A stretch of DNA of 64,000 nt from Dyella terrae (GTDB lineage Bacteria; Pseudomonadota; Gammaproteobacteria; Xanthomonadales; Rhodanobacteraceae): NCBI RefSeq assembly GCF_004322705.1, contig NZ_SIZZ01000001.1, positions 620,001 to 684,000 on the forward strand. Direction: 5' to 3'. Positions 51,350-59,787 of this stretch are shown here, one piece after another. Numbering within the stretch: position 1 is the first letter of the stretch; each line of letters begins with the position of its first letter. A model generated the notes under the pieces. That model had not been told where the DNA came from and did not search any database. It was given only the letters and a program-made list of their open reading frames with translations. The position numbers were made by a program, and so were the translations under genes.

Positions 51350-52165
51350 ATGCAACGACGACTGCATTTCATCTCCGGCCTGCCACGCTCCGGCTCCACG
51401 CTCTTGTCGGCCCTCCTGCGACAGAACCCGCGCTTTCATGCCGGCATGAGTGGCCCGGTGGCGGGGTTGTTCACTTCGTTACTGACTGAAATGAGCAACC
51501 GGAACGAGTTCTCGGTCTTCATCAGTGACGAGCAGCGCGCCCGCGTGCTGGGCGGAATGGTCGACAACTTCTACGGCCCCGAAACCCCGGGCGAGGTGAT
51601 CTTCGATACCAATCGCAGCTGGTGCGCCCGCTTGCCGGCGATCGGCAAGCTCTTTCCCGACAGCCGGGTGATTGCGTGTGTGCGCGACATTGCCTGGATC
51701 GTCGACAGCATCGAGCGCCTGGTCCGCAACAATGCGCTGCAACCATCCTCGATCTTCAACTACGCCGCCAACAGCACCGTCTACGGTCGCGCCAATGGCC
51801 TGGTGGGGCAGGACGGCATGATCGGTTATGCCTTCGACGCCTTGAAGGAAGCTTTCTATGGTGAACACGCCAATCGCATGATGCTGGTGCAGTACGACTC
51901 GCTGACCCAGGATCCCGAGCGGGTCCTCGCGGCCATTTACCAGTTCATCGGCGAGCCCGCGTTCAAGCACGACTTCGACAATATTGTCTTCGACGCCTCC
52001 GAATTCGACATGCGATCCGGCACGCCCGGTTTGCATCACGTACGCAAGAAAGTCAGTAACGAACCACGCGACACGATTCTCCCGCCGGATCTCGTACGCC
52101 GATTCGATGGCGACTCGTTCTGGCGTAATCCGGAACTCAACCGGCGCGGCGTGCGGATCGTGTGA
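51350..52165 (+). CDS. Sulfotransferase-family protein
   Basis: A 271-residue protein with the 5'-phosphosulfate-binding loop LPRSGSTLL at its start and a 3'-phosphate-binding region VRDIAWIVDSIERLVR, as in PAPS-dependent sulfotransferases. It would transfer sulfate from PAPS to a hydroxyl or amine; the acceptor is unknown. The start at 51350 (MQRRLHFISGLPRSG) places the PAPS loop at the N-terminus as in the family. It follows the giant autotransporter, and the alpha/beta hydrolase start overlaps its stop. Confidence 0.85.
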   Translation: MQRRLHFISGLPRSGSTLLSALLRQNPRFHAGMSGPVAGLFTSLLTEMSNRNEFSVFISDEQRARVLGGMVDNFYGPETPGEVIFDTNRSWCARLPAIGKLFPDSRVIACVRDIAWIVDSIERLVRNNALQPSSIFNYAANSTVYGRANGLVGQDGMIGYAFDALKEAFYGEHANRMMLVQYDSLTQDPERVLAAIYQFIGEPAFKHDFDNIVFDASEFDMRSGTPGLHHVRKKVSNEPRDTILPPDLVRRFDGDSFWRNPELNRRGVRIV

Positions 52166-53070
52166 CCATGCGCCAACGGAGATGGTGGCTAGGGACGGCA
52201 ATCATCACGCTGACATGGCTTGCTTCGGCGTGGTGGATGGTGGGTCGGTTGCTCGGTGGTCACCACGACGTGATCGGCGCGCCGCCGACTGAGCTGCGTG
52301 CCGAAGAGGTGACGCTGGCAAGCAGGTCCGGCGCGACGCTGCGCGGATGGTATGCCCCGGGAATGACGGGGCAGGGCGCGGTGCTGCTGTTGCATGGCGT
52401 ACACGCTGATCGCAGGGCCATGTTGCCGCGCGCGCTGTGGTTGCATTCGCTCGGTTACGCGGTCTTGCTGATCGATTTCCAGGCGGCCGGGGAAAGCACC
52501 GGCGACATCGTCACGATCGGCCTGCGCGAATCGCAGGATGCGACGTCGGCGCTGGCGTGGCTTCGCGACCGTGCGCCCGGGGAAAGGATCGGCATCATTG
52601 GTACGTCCATGGGCGGGGCCGCAGTACTCCTTGCGCAGCCGCCTTTGCGCGTGGACGCGATGGTGCTTGAGCAGGTCTATCCGGATGTTCGTCTGGCCGT
52701 GCGAGATCGGCTCGAACGTCACGTGGGATCGTACGGCGCATGGATGACGCCGATGCTTCTGAACGTGTTGCATTGGAAGACCGGAATCGATCCGACGCAG
52801 CTGCGTCCCATCGACGGCATCGGACGCCTCGCGTCACCGACACTCCTGATCGCCGGCAGCGATGACGAGCACACGAGACTCGACGAATCGCTGGCGATGT
52901 ACGCCGCGGCTGGCGGGCCCAAGTCGCTGTGGGTGGTGCCCGGTGCACGGCACGTGGATCTGTATCGCTACGACGTCGATGCCTATCGCAAGCGCGTGGG
53001 CGCATTCCTCGCCGAGGCGCTGCGTGCGTCCCGGTCGTCGGAAACAGCCGACCTCACGCGCGATCGATGA
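52162..53070 (+). CDS. Membrane-anchored alpha/beta hydrolase
   Basis: About 300 residues with an N-terminal hydrophobic anchor (WLGTAIITLTWLASAWWMVG) and an alpha/beta hydrolase domain. The nucleophile elbow is GTSMGG, the acid lies in LLIAGSDDEHT and the histidine in PGARHVDLY; VLLLHGVHADR forms the oxyanion region. The GTG at 52162 overlaps the sulfotransferase stop; an ATG at 52168 is the alternative. The family includes esterases and peptidases, so the substrate cannot be named. Its 3' end overlaps the converging FUSC gene by 17 bases. Confidence 0.8.
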   Translation: MTMRQRRWWLGTAIITLTWLASAWWMVGRLLGGHHDVIGAPPTELRAEEVTLASRSGATLRGWYAPGMTGQGAVLLLHGVHADRRAMLPRALWLHSLGYAVLLIDFQAAGESTGDIVTIGLRESQDATSALAWLRDRAPGERIGIIGTSMGGAAVLLAQPPLRVDAMVLEQVYPDVRLAVRDRLERHVGSYGAWMTPMLLNVLHWKTGIDPTQLRPIDGIGRLASPTLLIAGSDDEHTRLDESLAMYAAAGGPKSLWVVPGARHVDLYRYDVDAYRKRVGAFLAEALRASRSSETADLTRDR

Positions 53071-54565
53071 TGTCGGAAGGCGGGGCGGCACTTAGTTCCG
53101 CCTCAAGCGTCTGCCGCAAATGCAGCAGGGCTTCTTGCAGGCCATCCGGCTCACGCAGCGACTTGCGCGCCACGCCAACGGCCTGGCGCACCTTCGCGGG
53201 TGTCAGCTGACGGGCGATCAACGTATCGGCGAGGTCGCGGCCATCGAGCAGCGTGTCGGCCCAGTCCGCCGGGCGCTTCGCCCGACGGTGACGCGTCAAC
53301 GCGCGCGCCAGCCGGAAGGGCGGTGCGACCAATGCCAGCTCATCCATCGCGTCGTCGAAGGCCCGCGCCTGACGATGCTCCGTTGCCGGATCGAGCGCCT
53401 CGGCCAGTGCAGCCAGCGCGTTGGCGATCCGACGTCGCACGACGTCGGTGGAACGCACCGGCAGCACGAACCAGGCGGCCATAACGCCAATGATGGCGCC
53501 GATGGCGATTTCCTCGAGTCGCAGTAGCAGTAGCGCGATGGGTGCGCCACCCTGGAAGCCTTGCAGCAAGGCCAGGGCGATGGTGATGAAAAGCGCCCAC
53601 CAGGCGTACCCGAATGGCCGCAACCAGATGCCCATGAAAAGCGAGGCGAGAATGATGGCGGTGGTCATCGGCGGGGACGGCATCGCCTGGTGACTCAGCA
53701 CCAGCGCGAATAATGTGCCCATCGTTGCGCCGAGCACGCGCATGCCGCTCTTGTGCACGACATCGATCCGGCCGCGATTGCCGATGTTGACAATGAATGC
53801 CGTGAGTACCACCCAGCTCCAGCGTTCGGGAAAGAAGACAAACCCGACAACAAAGGCGGCGGCCAGCGCCACGGCCATCTGAATGGCCATGCGCGTGCTG
53901 GCCGGCAGGCCGGGCGAGCCTGGCGATTGCGTCGGCGTGACAGGCGGGTACTCGTCGTCGTCCGGCCGCTTGCCGTGCAGCCGAAGGACGAGCATGTGGG
54001 TGGCGGTCACCCAGAACAGGGCGATCAGGGCGACGAGGATGGGTATGAGAAACCCCGGCATGCCGTGCGTCCCGATCGCATGGACATGCGGTACCGTCAG
54101 CAAGGTCACGAAGGGCAGGGCTATCAGGCTGCCTGCGCGTCGTGCCATGGGACCGAATCGCCGCAGCCAGATGGCCAGCGCCATGCCGGCGGTAAATACG
54201 ATGGCGCCGATCCACGGCCAGCGGTGCAGCAACATGCCGACGGCGAGGGCCACGAGGCCCACCAGAGGCAGCACGATGGCGGCCTCCAGTCGCCCACGCA
54301 TGTCCTTGTCCAGCTGGCTGCGCGAAAGGGAAATGGCCAGCACAACGGCCATCACCGGAGCACCGCTGCCCGGAGCGGCGGCCCATGCGCAGGCCATGCT
54401 GGCCACGGCCGCGGCCATGGTGGCGCATGCCTCCGTGAAGGTGCCCAGTGCGGTCACCGAGCGTGTCATTCGCTTCGCGTCCGATGTGGCTTGCCGAAGA
54501 ACATGCGATTCCCCGTGTCGTCGGGCGTGTTGTCGGGCGCTGATCATAGCGGTGCAACAAGGCAT
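53054..54565 (-). CDS. FUSC-family inner membrane protein
   Basis: A membrane protein of up to 503 residues with two sets of hydrophobic segments (first about PVMAVVLAISLSR to HMLVLRLHG, second AVALAAAFVVGFVF to IGAIIGVMAAWFVLPV) and a soluble C-terminal helical domain. This is the layout of fusaric-acid-resistance and aromatic acid exporter proteins (YccS/AaeB relatives). No membrane fusion partner gene is adjacent, so the export role is uncertain. Several starts are possible (54565, 54547, 54469); none has a strong ribosome site. Confidence 0.78.
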   Translation of the reverse strand: MPCCTAMISARQHARRHGESHVLRQATSDAKRMTRSVTALGTFTEACATMAAAVASMACAWAAAPGSGAPVMAVVLAISLSRSQLDKDMRGRLEAAIVLPLVGLVALAVGMLLHRWPWIGAIVFTAGMALAIWLRRFGPMARRAGSLIALPFVTLLTVPHVHAIGTHGMPGFLIPILVALIALFWVTATHMLVLRLHGKRPDDDEYPPVTPTQSPGSPGLPASTRMAIQMAVALAAAFVVGFVFFPERWSWVVLTAFIVNIGNRGRIDVVHKSGMRVLGATMGTLFALVLSHQAMPSPPMTTAIILASLFMGIWLRPFGYAWWALFITIALALLQGFQGGAPIALLLLRLEEIAIGAIIGVMAAWFVLPVRSTDVVRRRIANALAALAEALDPATEHRQARAFDDAMDELALVAPPFRLARALTRHRRAKRPADWADTLLDGRDLADTLIARQLTPAKVRQAVGVARKSLREPDGLQEALLHLRQTLEAELSAAPPSDIIDRA

Positions 54566-54634
54566 GCGTGAGCACTTGACCCCCTTCCGACTTCGACGCC
54601 AGACTCATCGGCCACCCGATAGTCCGGACTCACG

Positions 54635-54976
54635 ATGAACGCGCATCCTCCCTTTCCCGACGACGAGAATGGCCAGGTTCTGGCGACGATGGCCGAACGC
54701 GGGGATCGTCTCGACCAGCCCCGCGAGATCGACTTCTCGGTCATCTTCCCCAGCGAGGACCAGGCCCTCGCATTCGCCATCACCTTGCTTCGCGGTGGCG
54801 CGAAAGTGTCCTTCAGCGAGTACGAGGAAAATCCCGAACTGTCGTGGGAAGTCACCGTGCATCCGGTGATGGTGCCCCGGCACGGGGATATCACGGCATT
54901 CGAGGCGATGCTGGCCGCGGAGGCGGAGCCCCTGGGTGGGCGTAACGATGGCTGGGGGTGTGGGTTGGTGCTCTGA
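54635..54976 (+). CDS. Ribonuclease E inhibitor RraB-family protein
   Basis: The 113-residue product carries the family's hallmark sequences: FPDDENGQVLATM, an IDFSVIFPSEDQA-type segment and the end GGRNDGWGCGLVL. RraB binds RNase E and modulates mRNA decay by the degradosome. It is transcribed alone, divergent from the FUSC gene. The product is a little shorter than the E. coli protein but covers the conserved core. Confidence 0.8.
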   Translation: MNAHPPFPDDENGQVLATMAERGDRLDQPREIDFSVIFPSEDQALAFAITLLRGGAKVSFSEYEENPELSWEVTVHPVMVPRHGDITAFEAMLAAEAEPLGGRNDGWGCGLVL

Positions 54977-55031
54977 TCGTCACCGTGGTGCGTTGTTGTT
55001 TGCGTGCTGACCGGGCGTGATGCCGGGCAGG

Positions 55032-57590
55032 CTACTTTTTCGCCAATGCCTTCAGGACGCGCGTCAAGCTCTGCTTCACCTCTTCGATACCTTCCCAGGG
55101 ATCTTTACGCTGTCGCTTCAGCCTGGTCACGGCGTTCTTCAGGTCGAACTGGTTCGCGCCTCTGAGCCTTCCCAGTTCTTCCCAGCGCACCGGCATGGCC
55201 ACCGGTGCGCCCGGTCGGCCCCGAAGTGAGTAGGAGGCCACGGCGGTCGCGCCGCGGCCATTGCGCAGATAGTCGATGTAGATCTTGCTCGTCCTTCGCG
55301 CCTTGCTGCTCGTGGAAATGAAGTCAAGCGGATGCATCGCTTCCATCGTTTCCGCGAAACCGCGTGCAAACGTTTTGACCTCGTCCCATGGAGAAGGTGG
55401 GTTCAGGGGCACGACGATATGGAGGCCCTTGCCGCCGGTCGTTCGCAGGAATGATTCGAGCTTCAGCTGGCCGAGTCGCTTTCGCATCAGTCGCGCGGCG
55501 GCCTTGACGTTGTTCCAGGCGACATCGGGCCCGGGATCCAGGTCGAACACAACGCGGTCGGCGCAGTCCGGCTGCTCCACGTGTGCTCCCCAGGGATGGA
55601 ATTCGATCGCGTTGTACTGCACGAGCTCCATCACCGAGTCGGCGCTTTCGGGGAAAAGGTACATCGCCGATGCGCCTGTTTCCTCGGTGAGGCGGGCGAC
55701 GCCAACGTACTTCAAGCCACCGGCCGGGACGTGTTTCTGAAAGAAGCTTTGCCCGGCGATGCCGTCAGGCCAACGGATCACGGACAGCGGGCGATGCAGA
55801 ATGCCCGGCAGGAACCAGTCCATGACGGCGCGGTAATAGTCGGCGACGTCCTGCTTGGTATAGCCATCCTTCGGATACACCGCGCGATCGGGATGAGTGA
55901 TCACGATCATGGCGTCGCCGTCACGCTTTGATGTCCGTGTTTTCGCACCGCTGGCCGGACGCTTGCGCGTAGTGATGGATGTGCTGCGATCACGGTCGCG
56001 CAAAGACGCCGGCGACTTGTCCGGACGCATCGCCTTGAGGCTTGGCTGCCTCAGCAGACCCTGATTGCCGATGCCGCGGTAGTAGACTTCGGCAACCAAG
56101 GCGGGCGCGATCCACTGCGCATCGCGCGGTGCTTCGCCCGTATGCTTGATGGTGGGAGTGCGCGAGGCAGAGGCCGAGAACGTCCTGGCCAGGTCGCGAA
56201 GCATGTCGTCGGTGAAGCCGCTGCCCACCCGGCCGACATAGGCCCATTCGCCCTTGGGCGCAGGCCTGGCCAGCAGCAGGGAACCCAGGCCCTTGCGCGA
56301 CCCTTTGGGGGCAGTGAAGCCCACGACGGCGAACTCATCCGCCTCCAGGCGCTTGACCTTGATCCAGTCGTCCCCCCGGCCGCCGCGGTAAGGTGAATGG
56401 GCGCGCTTGCACAGGATGCCTTCGAGTTTGCGTTCGCTGGCTTGCGCAAAGGCCTGGTCAGCGTGACCGACGACATGTGCGCTGTAGCCGAGCTGTGCAG
56501 GCGCAACATCAAGCAGTTGCCGCAAGGCTTCCTTGCGATCGATCAGCTTGCAGCGCGTCAGGTCATAGCCTTCGAGGTAAGGCACGTCGAACAGCATGTA
56601 GATCAACCGGGCGGCTTGTTCGCCTGACAAGGTCTGCTGCAGCGCATTGAAATCCGGCTGGCCATCGGTGACGGCGATGAGCTCACCGTCGAGCTGCGCC
56701 GAATCCAGGCCGAGTGCTTCGATGGCCTGGACGACTTCCGGGAGTTTCGCTGTCCATGACAGTCCATTGCGAGACCAAAGATCCACCTTGCCTTTGGCTA
56801 TGGAGGTGAGGATGCGGTACCCGTCCCACTTCACTTCGCTAAGCCAGTCGTCGCCCGTTGGCGGTGTTTCGCGGAGGCGGGCCAGCTCCGGCTTGAAGAA
56901 ACCCGGGTGCCGGTTTTTCTTAAGGGTGCCCGGTAGGGACGCCGCGATTTTCGCGGGATCCATCCTTCGCTTGCGGCCCGGTTTGGGCGTGGCCTTGCTT
57001 TGCTTTCCTTCGAGCTTTGCCGCCACGTCCCTGGCCCCGCCGCTGCGTCCCGATGCGCGCTTCGTGCTTTGGATCATCGTCGCATCAAGCAGGTCGTCCG
57101 CCTCGACGTCCGACGCGAATGCATCCTCGCCCTTGATCAGAAACCACGCCGGCTGACGTTCCTTGCGATGGCTGCGCACGAGATGCCAAGTGCCTTTAAG
57201 TCGCTTGCCATACAGTTCGAAGCGCAGGTGTCCCTTGCGCAACTGCGCCTGTGGATCTTCATCCGTCGCCCAGACGCCCGTATCGAACAGATCGACATGG
57301 CCAGCCCCGTAGCCATCGGGAATATCGCCTTCAAATGATGCGTAGGACACCGGGTGGTCCTCCACCTCCACCGCCAGCCGCTTCACCTTGGGGTCGTAGC
57401 TGGGCCCTTTGGGGCAGGCCCAGCTTTTGAGCACATCACCCACCTGAAGGCGAAAGTCGTAGTGACGCCGGCTGGCGTGATGGAGCTGGACGACAAAAAT
57501 CTCGCGTCTATCGGGTTCGACGGATTGCTCCGGCCGCGGCTCCGGTGTGCGGTCGAACTGACGTTTTCGTGTGTATTCTCGAAGCGCCAT
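55032..57590 (-). CDS. ligD: ATP-dependent DNA ligase D (LigD)
   Basis: The 852-residue multifunctional enzyme of bacterial non-homologous end joining. The order is 3'-phosphoesterase (HHASRRHYDFRLQ, about 35-200), ATP-dependent ligase (nucleotidyl motif EVKWDGYR, lysine near residue 255) and polymerase/primase (from about 565: IRWPDGIAGQSFFQKH, VVFDLDPGPDV, TGGKGLHIVVPL). The start at 57590 (MALREYTRKRQF) matches the family; the open frame to 57677 is unconserved. Its usual partner Ku is not encoded within this window. Confidence 0.93.
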   Translation of the reverse strand: MALREYTRKRQFDRTPEPRPEQSVEPDRREIFVVQLHHASRRHYDFRLQVGDVLKSWACPKGPSYDPKVKRLAVEVEDHPVSYASFEGDIPDGYGAGHVDLFDTGVWATDEDPQAQLRKGHLRFELYGKRLKGTWHLVRSHRKERQPAWFLIKGEDAFASDVEADDLLDATMIQSTKRASGRSGGARDVAAKLEGKQSKATPKPGRKRRMDPAKIAASLPGTLKKNRHPGFFKPELARLRETPPTGDDWLSEVKWDGYRILTSIAKGKVDLWSRNGLSWTAKLPEVVQAIEALGLDSAQLDGELIAVTDGQPDFNALQQTLSGEQAARLIYMLFDVPYLEGYDLTRCKLIDRKEALRQLLDVAPAQLGYSAHVVGHADQAFAQASERKLEGILCKRAHSPYRGGRGDDWIKVKRLEADEFAVVGFTAPKGSRKGLGSLLLARPAPKGEWAYVGRVGSGFTDDMLRDLARTFSASASRTPTIKHTGEAPRDAQWIAPALVAEVYYRGIGNQGLLRQPSLKAMRPDKSPASLRDRDRSTSITTRKRPASGAKTRTSKRDGDAMIVITHPDRAVYPKDGYTKQDVADYYRAVMDWFLPGILHRPLSVIRWPDGIAGQSFFQKHVPAGGLKYVGVARLTEETGASAMYLFPESADSVMELVQYNAIEFHPWGAHVEQPDCADRVVFDLDPGPDVAWNNVKAAARLMRKRLGQLKLESFLRTTGGKGLHIVVPLNPPSPWDEVKTFARGFAETMEAMHPLDFISTSSKARRTSKIYIDYLRNGRGATAVASYSLRGRPGAPVAMPVRWEELGRLRGANQFDLKNAVTRLKRQRKDPWEGIEEVKQSLTRVLKALAKK

Positions 57591-57864
57591 GGCTTGCTTG
57601 CCATTGTCGGTAGGTTGCGGCGCTACGGAGGTGTGGCTACCGCGTTGGATGGACATCGAGCGCAAGCTCAATACCACCGTGATTTCTCGTAGCTATGGCA
57701 GGTGCGTGGTGAATGGGGTGTCTAGCGTTTGCGAGTGCGGCCGTGCATCCACGAGTCGCTTTCGTTTGTTCTGCGCGGCGGGCCGCCTTTGCCTTGCAAC
57801 GAAAGGCGCCAGGCGAGGCACTCACAGGGAAAACCGTCTTTCACGGATGATTCCGGGAGGCCGC

Positions 57865-58707
57865 ATGATCCGGGCAGACGCTATGCGCGGGGTTCTGGGC
57901 GATACGCCAGCCCGCGACTACTCGCAAAAGCTCAAACAGTTCAACGCCTTCGCGCGCCCGGAGCTTTGCCGCGCGATGGATGACCTCGGGCTGCAGGCGG
58001 GAATGCGTGTGCTCGACGCCGGTTGCGGAACGGGCGACGCGCTGGCGTGGCTTGGAGCCAGGATCCAGCCCGGAGGTGTTGCGATGGGTGTCGACCTGTC
58101 GCTAGCCCATGTGGAGGCGGCGCGTGAGACTGTTGGCGATCCAACTTCGGTGATCCAGGCCGACTTGCTGTCCATGCCATTCAGGCGCGAAAGCTTCGAC
58201 CTCATCTGGTCGGTCAATGTTGTTCACCACTTAAGCAACGCCGTCGACGCCATGCAGGTGTTCAAGGATCTGTTGCGCCCTGGAGGGCGCATGGCCATGG
58301 GGCAAAGCTCGTTCCTCGCCGACATGTACTTCGCCTGGGACGCGCGCCTGGAGCGCGCCACCAATGAGGCGGTGCGCCAGTACTACAGGGATCGTTACGA
58401 GGTGAGCGAGCGCGAGCTCACTTCCGTGCGCGCCATCGTGGGCCTGATGCGTCAAACGGGGTGGCGAAATGTGAGGGCCCACAGTTACCTGATTGAGCGC
58501 GTATCGCCCTTGCACCGTGACGATGAGGTTTACCTCGCGGAAACGATATTTCGTCAATCCTGGGGTGAGCGGCTGAAGCCCTACTTGTCGCCGGAGGATT
58601 ACGAAGCGCTGTCACAACTTTCCGATCCCGCGCATCCGAAGTTCGCCCTGCGTCGGCCTGATTTCCACTTTCTGCAGACGCTGAGCTTTGTCACCGGCGA
58701 GCGTTAG
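57865..58707 (+). CDS. SAM-dependent class I methyltransferase
   Basis: A 280-residue methyltransferase with motif I VLDAGCGTGDALAWL (from about residue 49), the acidic residue at the end of strand 2 in MGVDLSLAHVEAAR, motif II/III IQADLLSMPFRRESFDLIWS and VVHHLSNAVDAMQVF. The C-terminal half is specific and unrecognised. GGGAGG lies 4 bases before the ATG at 57865; an upstream ATG at 57847 has no ribosome site. Small molecule substrates are typical for this group, but nothing nearby identifies it. Confidence 0.78.
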   Translation: MIRADAMRGVLGDTPARDYSQKLKQFNAFARPELCRAMDDLGLQAGMRVLDAGCGTGDALAWLGARIQPGGVAMGVDLSLAHVEAARETVGDPTSVIQADLLSMPFRRESFDLIWSVNVVHHLSNAVDAMQVFKDLLRPGGRMAMGQSSFLADMYFAWDARLERATNEAVRQYYRDRYEVSERELTSVRAIVGLMRQTGWRNVRAHSYLIERVSPLHRDDEVYLAETIFRQSWGERLKPYLSPEDYEALSQLSDPAHPKFALRRPDFHFLQTLSFVTGER

Positions 58708-58844
58708 TTTCGCTCGCTGTCGGCATCCTTGAGAAACGTCCTAACTCGCGCGAATTCGCCGGTGAGCGTCGCGACTTCTGCTTAGAGACAGTCGTCGAAA
58801 TCCTTTGCTACGGTGAAACAAAGACGCAAAGGGAGGCGACGCAC

Positions 58845-59120
58845 ATGAGGGTGAGCGATTACGACCATGGCGGCGAAGCAGATTTTCTCGCCAATCCGGG
58901 AGGGAGCGCGGATACGTTGCTCAGGGATGCGGATGAATGGGGCACGCGAACCGTGAAGCTGGCCGATCGGCTGCACGCGCAGTGCACGCGTGGACAGACG
59001 ATGGGGATCGAGGAGTGGCGCGATTCGCTGCTGATGGCGCGGGTGCTGACGGCCATGACGACCGATTGCCTGCTCCTGCTCAAACGCCGAGGATTCATGG
59101 CGGGCGAAGCGGAGACGTGA
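58845..59120 (+). CDS. Small protein of unknown function
   Basis: A 91-residue product (MRVSDYDHGGEADFLANPGG to LLLKRRGFMAGEAET), acidic at the start and helical in the second half. GGGAGG lies 8 bases before the ATG and codon third positions are GC-rich, which supports translation. No signal peptide, membrane segment or known domain is visible. It ends just before a terminator shared with cspA. Confidence 0.6.
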   Translation: MRVSDYDHGGEADFLANPGGSADTLLRDADEWGTRTVKLADRLHAQCTRGQTMGIEEWRDSLLMARVLTAMTTDCLLLLKRRGFMAGEAET

Positions 59121-59180
59121 GACGGGCGCTGCGTGGCCAGGGCCATCGCTGGTGTTACCGCGGGGCCGGTGGCAACGCGA

Positions 59181-59213
59181 AAAAAAAGCCCGGCACATGG
59201 CCGGGCTTTTTTA
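59181..59213. terminator. Bidirectional terminator between the small gene and cspA
   Basis: AAAAAAGCCCGGC and its complement form a stem with a 5-base loop (59195-59199) with A and T tracts on the outer halves. Confidence 0.9.
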
Positions 59214-59231
59214 GACTAACGGACGAAAGCC

Positions 59232-59444
59232 TTAGATGGCCTTGACCTGATCAGCCTGGAGGCCCTTCTGGCCCTGGGTCACGACGAACGAGACCTTCTG
59301 ACCTTCGACGAGGCTCTTGAAGCCATTCGACTGGATCGCGCGGAAATGCACGAACACGTCGTCGCCGCCCTGGTCACGGCTGATGAAGCCAAAGCCCTTG
59401 GCGTCGTTGAACCACTTGACGGTACCGGTTTCTGCCTGAGACAT
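59232..59444 (-). CDS. cspA: Cold-shock protein of the CspA family
   Basis: A 70-residue single-domain RNA chaperone. RNP1 (KGFGFI) and RNP2 (VFVHF) are intact. The ATG at 59444 has GGAG about 9 bases upstream; the open frame to 59516 covers its 5' leader. The promoter found upstream predicts a leader of about 135 bases, as in cold-regulated csp mRNAs. The exact paralogue (CspA, CspD or other) cannot be decided here. Confidence 0.93.
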   Translation of the reverse strand: MSQAETGTVKWFNDAKGFGFISRDQGGDDVFVHFRAIQSNGFKSLVEGQKVSFVVTQGQKGLQADQVKAI

Positions 59445-59587
59445 GTGTATTACTCCAAAAAACAAAGAAAGCCGCGGAGCGGCGGGGAGCTGGTCACAAG
59501 GAGGAAACGGGTACAACGGTGTAGTGGAACTGCTATCTACAGCATCGGGCCACTATCCATGTGTGACCCTTGAAACTCAGCTCTTAC

Positions 59588-59616
59588 AAGATACCCGGAC
59601 TTTGAGGGGAATGCAA
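59588..59616 (-). promoter_or_regulatory. cspA promoter
   Basis: On the minus strand TTGCAT (59616 to 59611) and TATCTT (59593 to 59588) are 17 bases apart. The start near 59580 gives a long leader typical of cold-shock genes. The 343-base gap 59445-59787 holds only this promoter, the leader and the terminator of the adhesin gene; it is more AT-rich than its surroundings. Confidence 0.6.
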
Positions 59617-59738
59617 AGGGATAAGAAGGAATTTGAGAGAAATCGCCAAAAAGGAGAGATTCTCTTCATGGTCCGGATGTCACAAAAGCTACATAACCTA
59701 CTGAAAATAATATAATAAGAGGCCATCCTGATGCAAGA

Positions 59739-59770
59739 AACCGGGCCCATGGCTGAGCCCGGTTCACCGT
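59739..59770 (-). terminator. Terminator of the trimeric adhesin gene
   Basis: AACCGGGC (59757-59764 read on minus) pairs with GCCCGGTT (59739-59746) across a 10-base loop, and TTTCTTG follows on the minus strand. Confidence 0.65.
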
Positions 59771-59787
59771 GCCGCTCGGCGACGGCT

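Noticed and set aside
48262-51399. 1045-codon open frame opposite the autotransporter (also 46141-48180 and 44695-46107)
   Set aside because: The glycine-rich repeats leave the reverse strand free of stops; products are Ala/Arg/Thr-rich low complexity.
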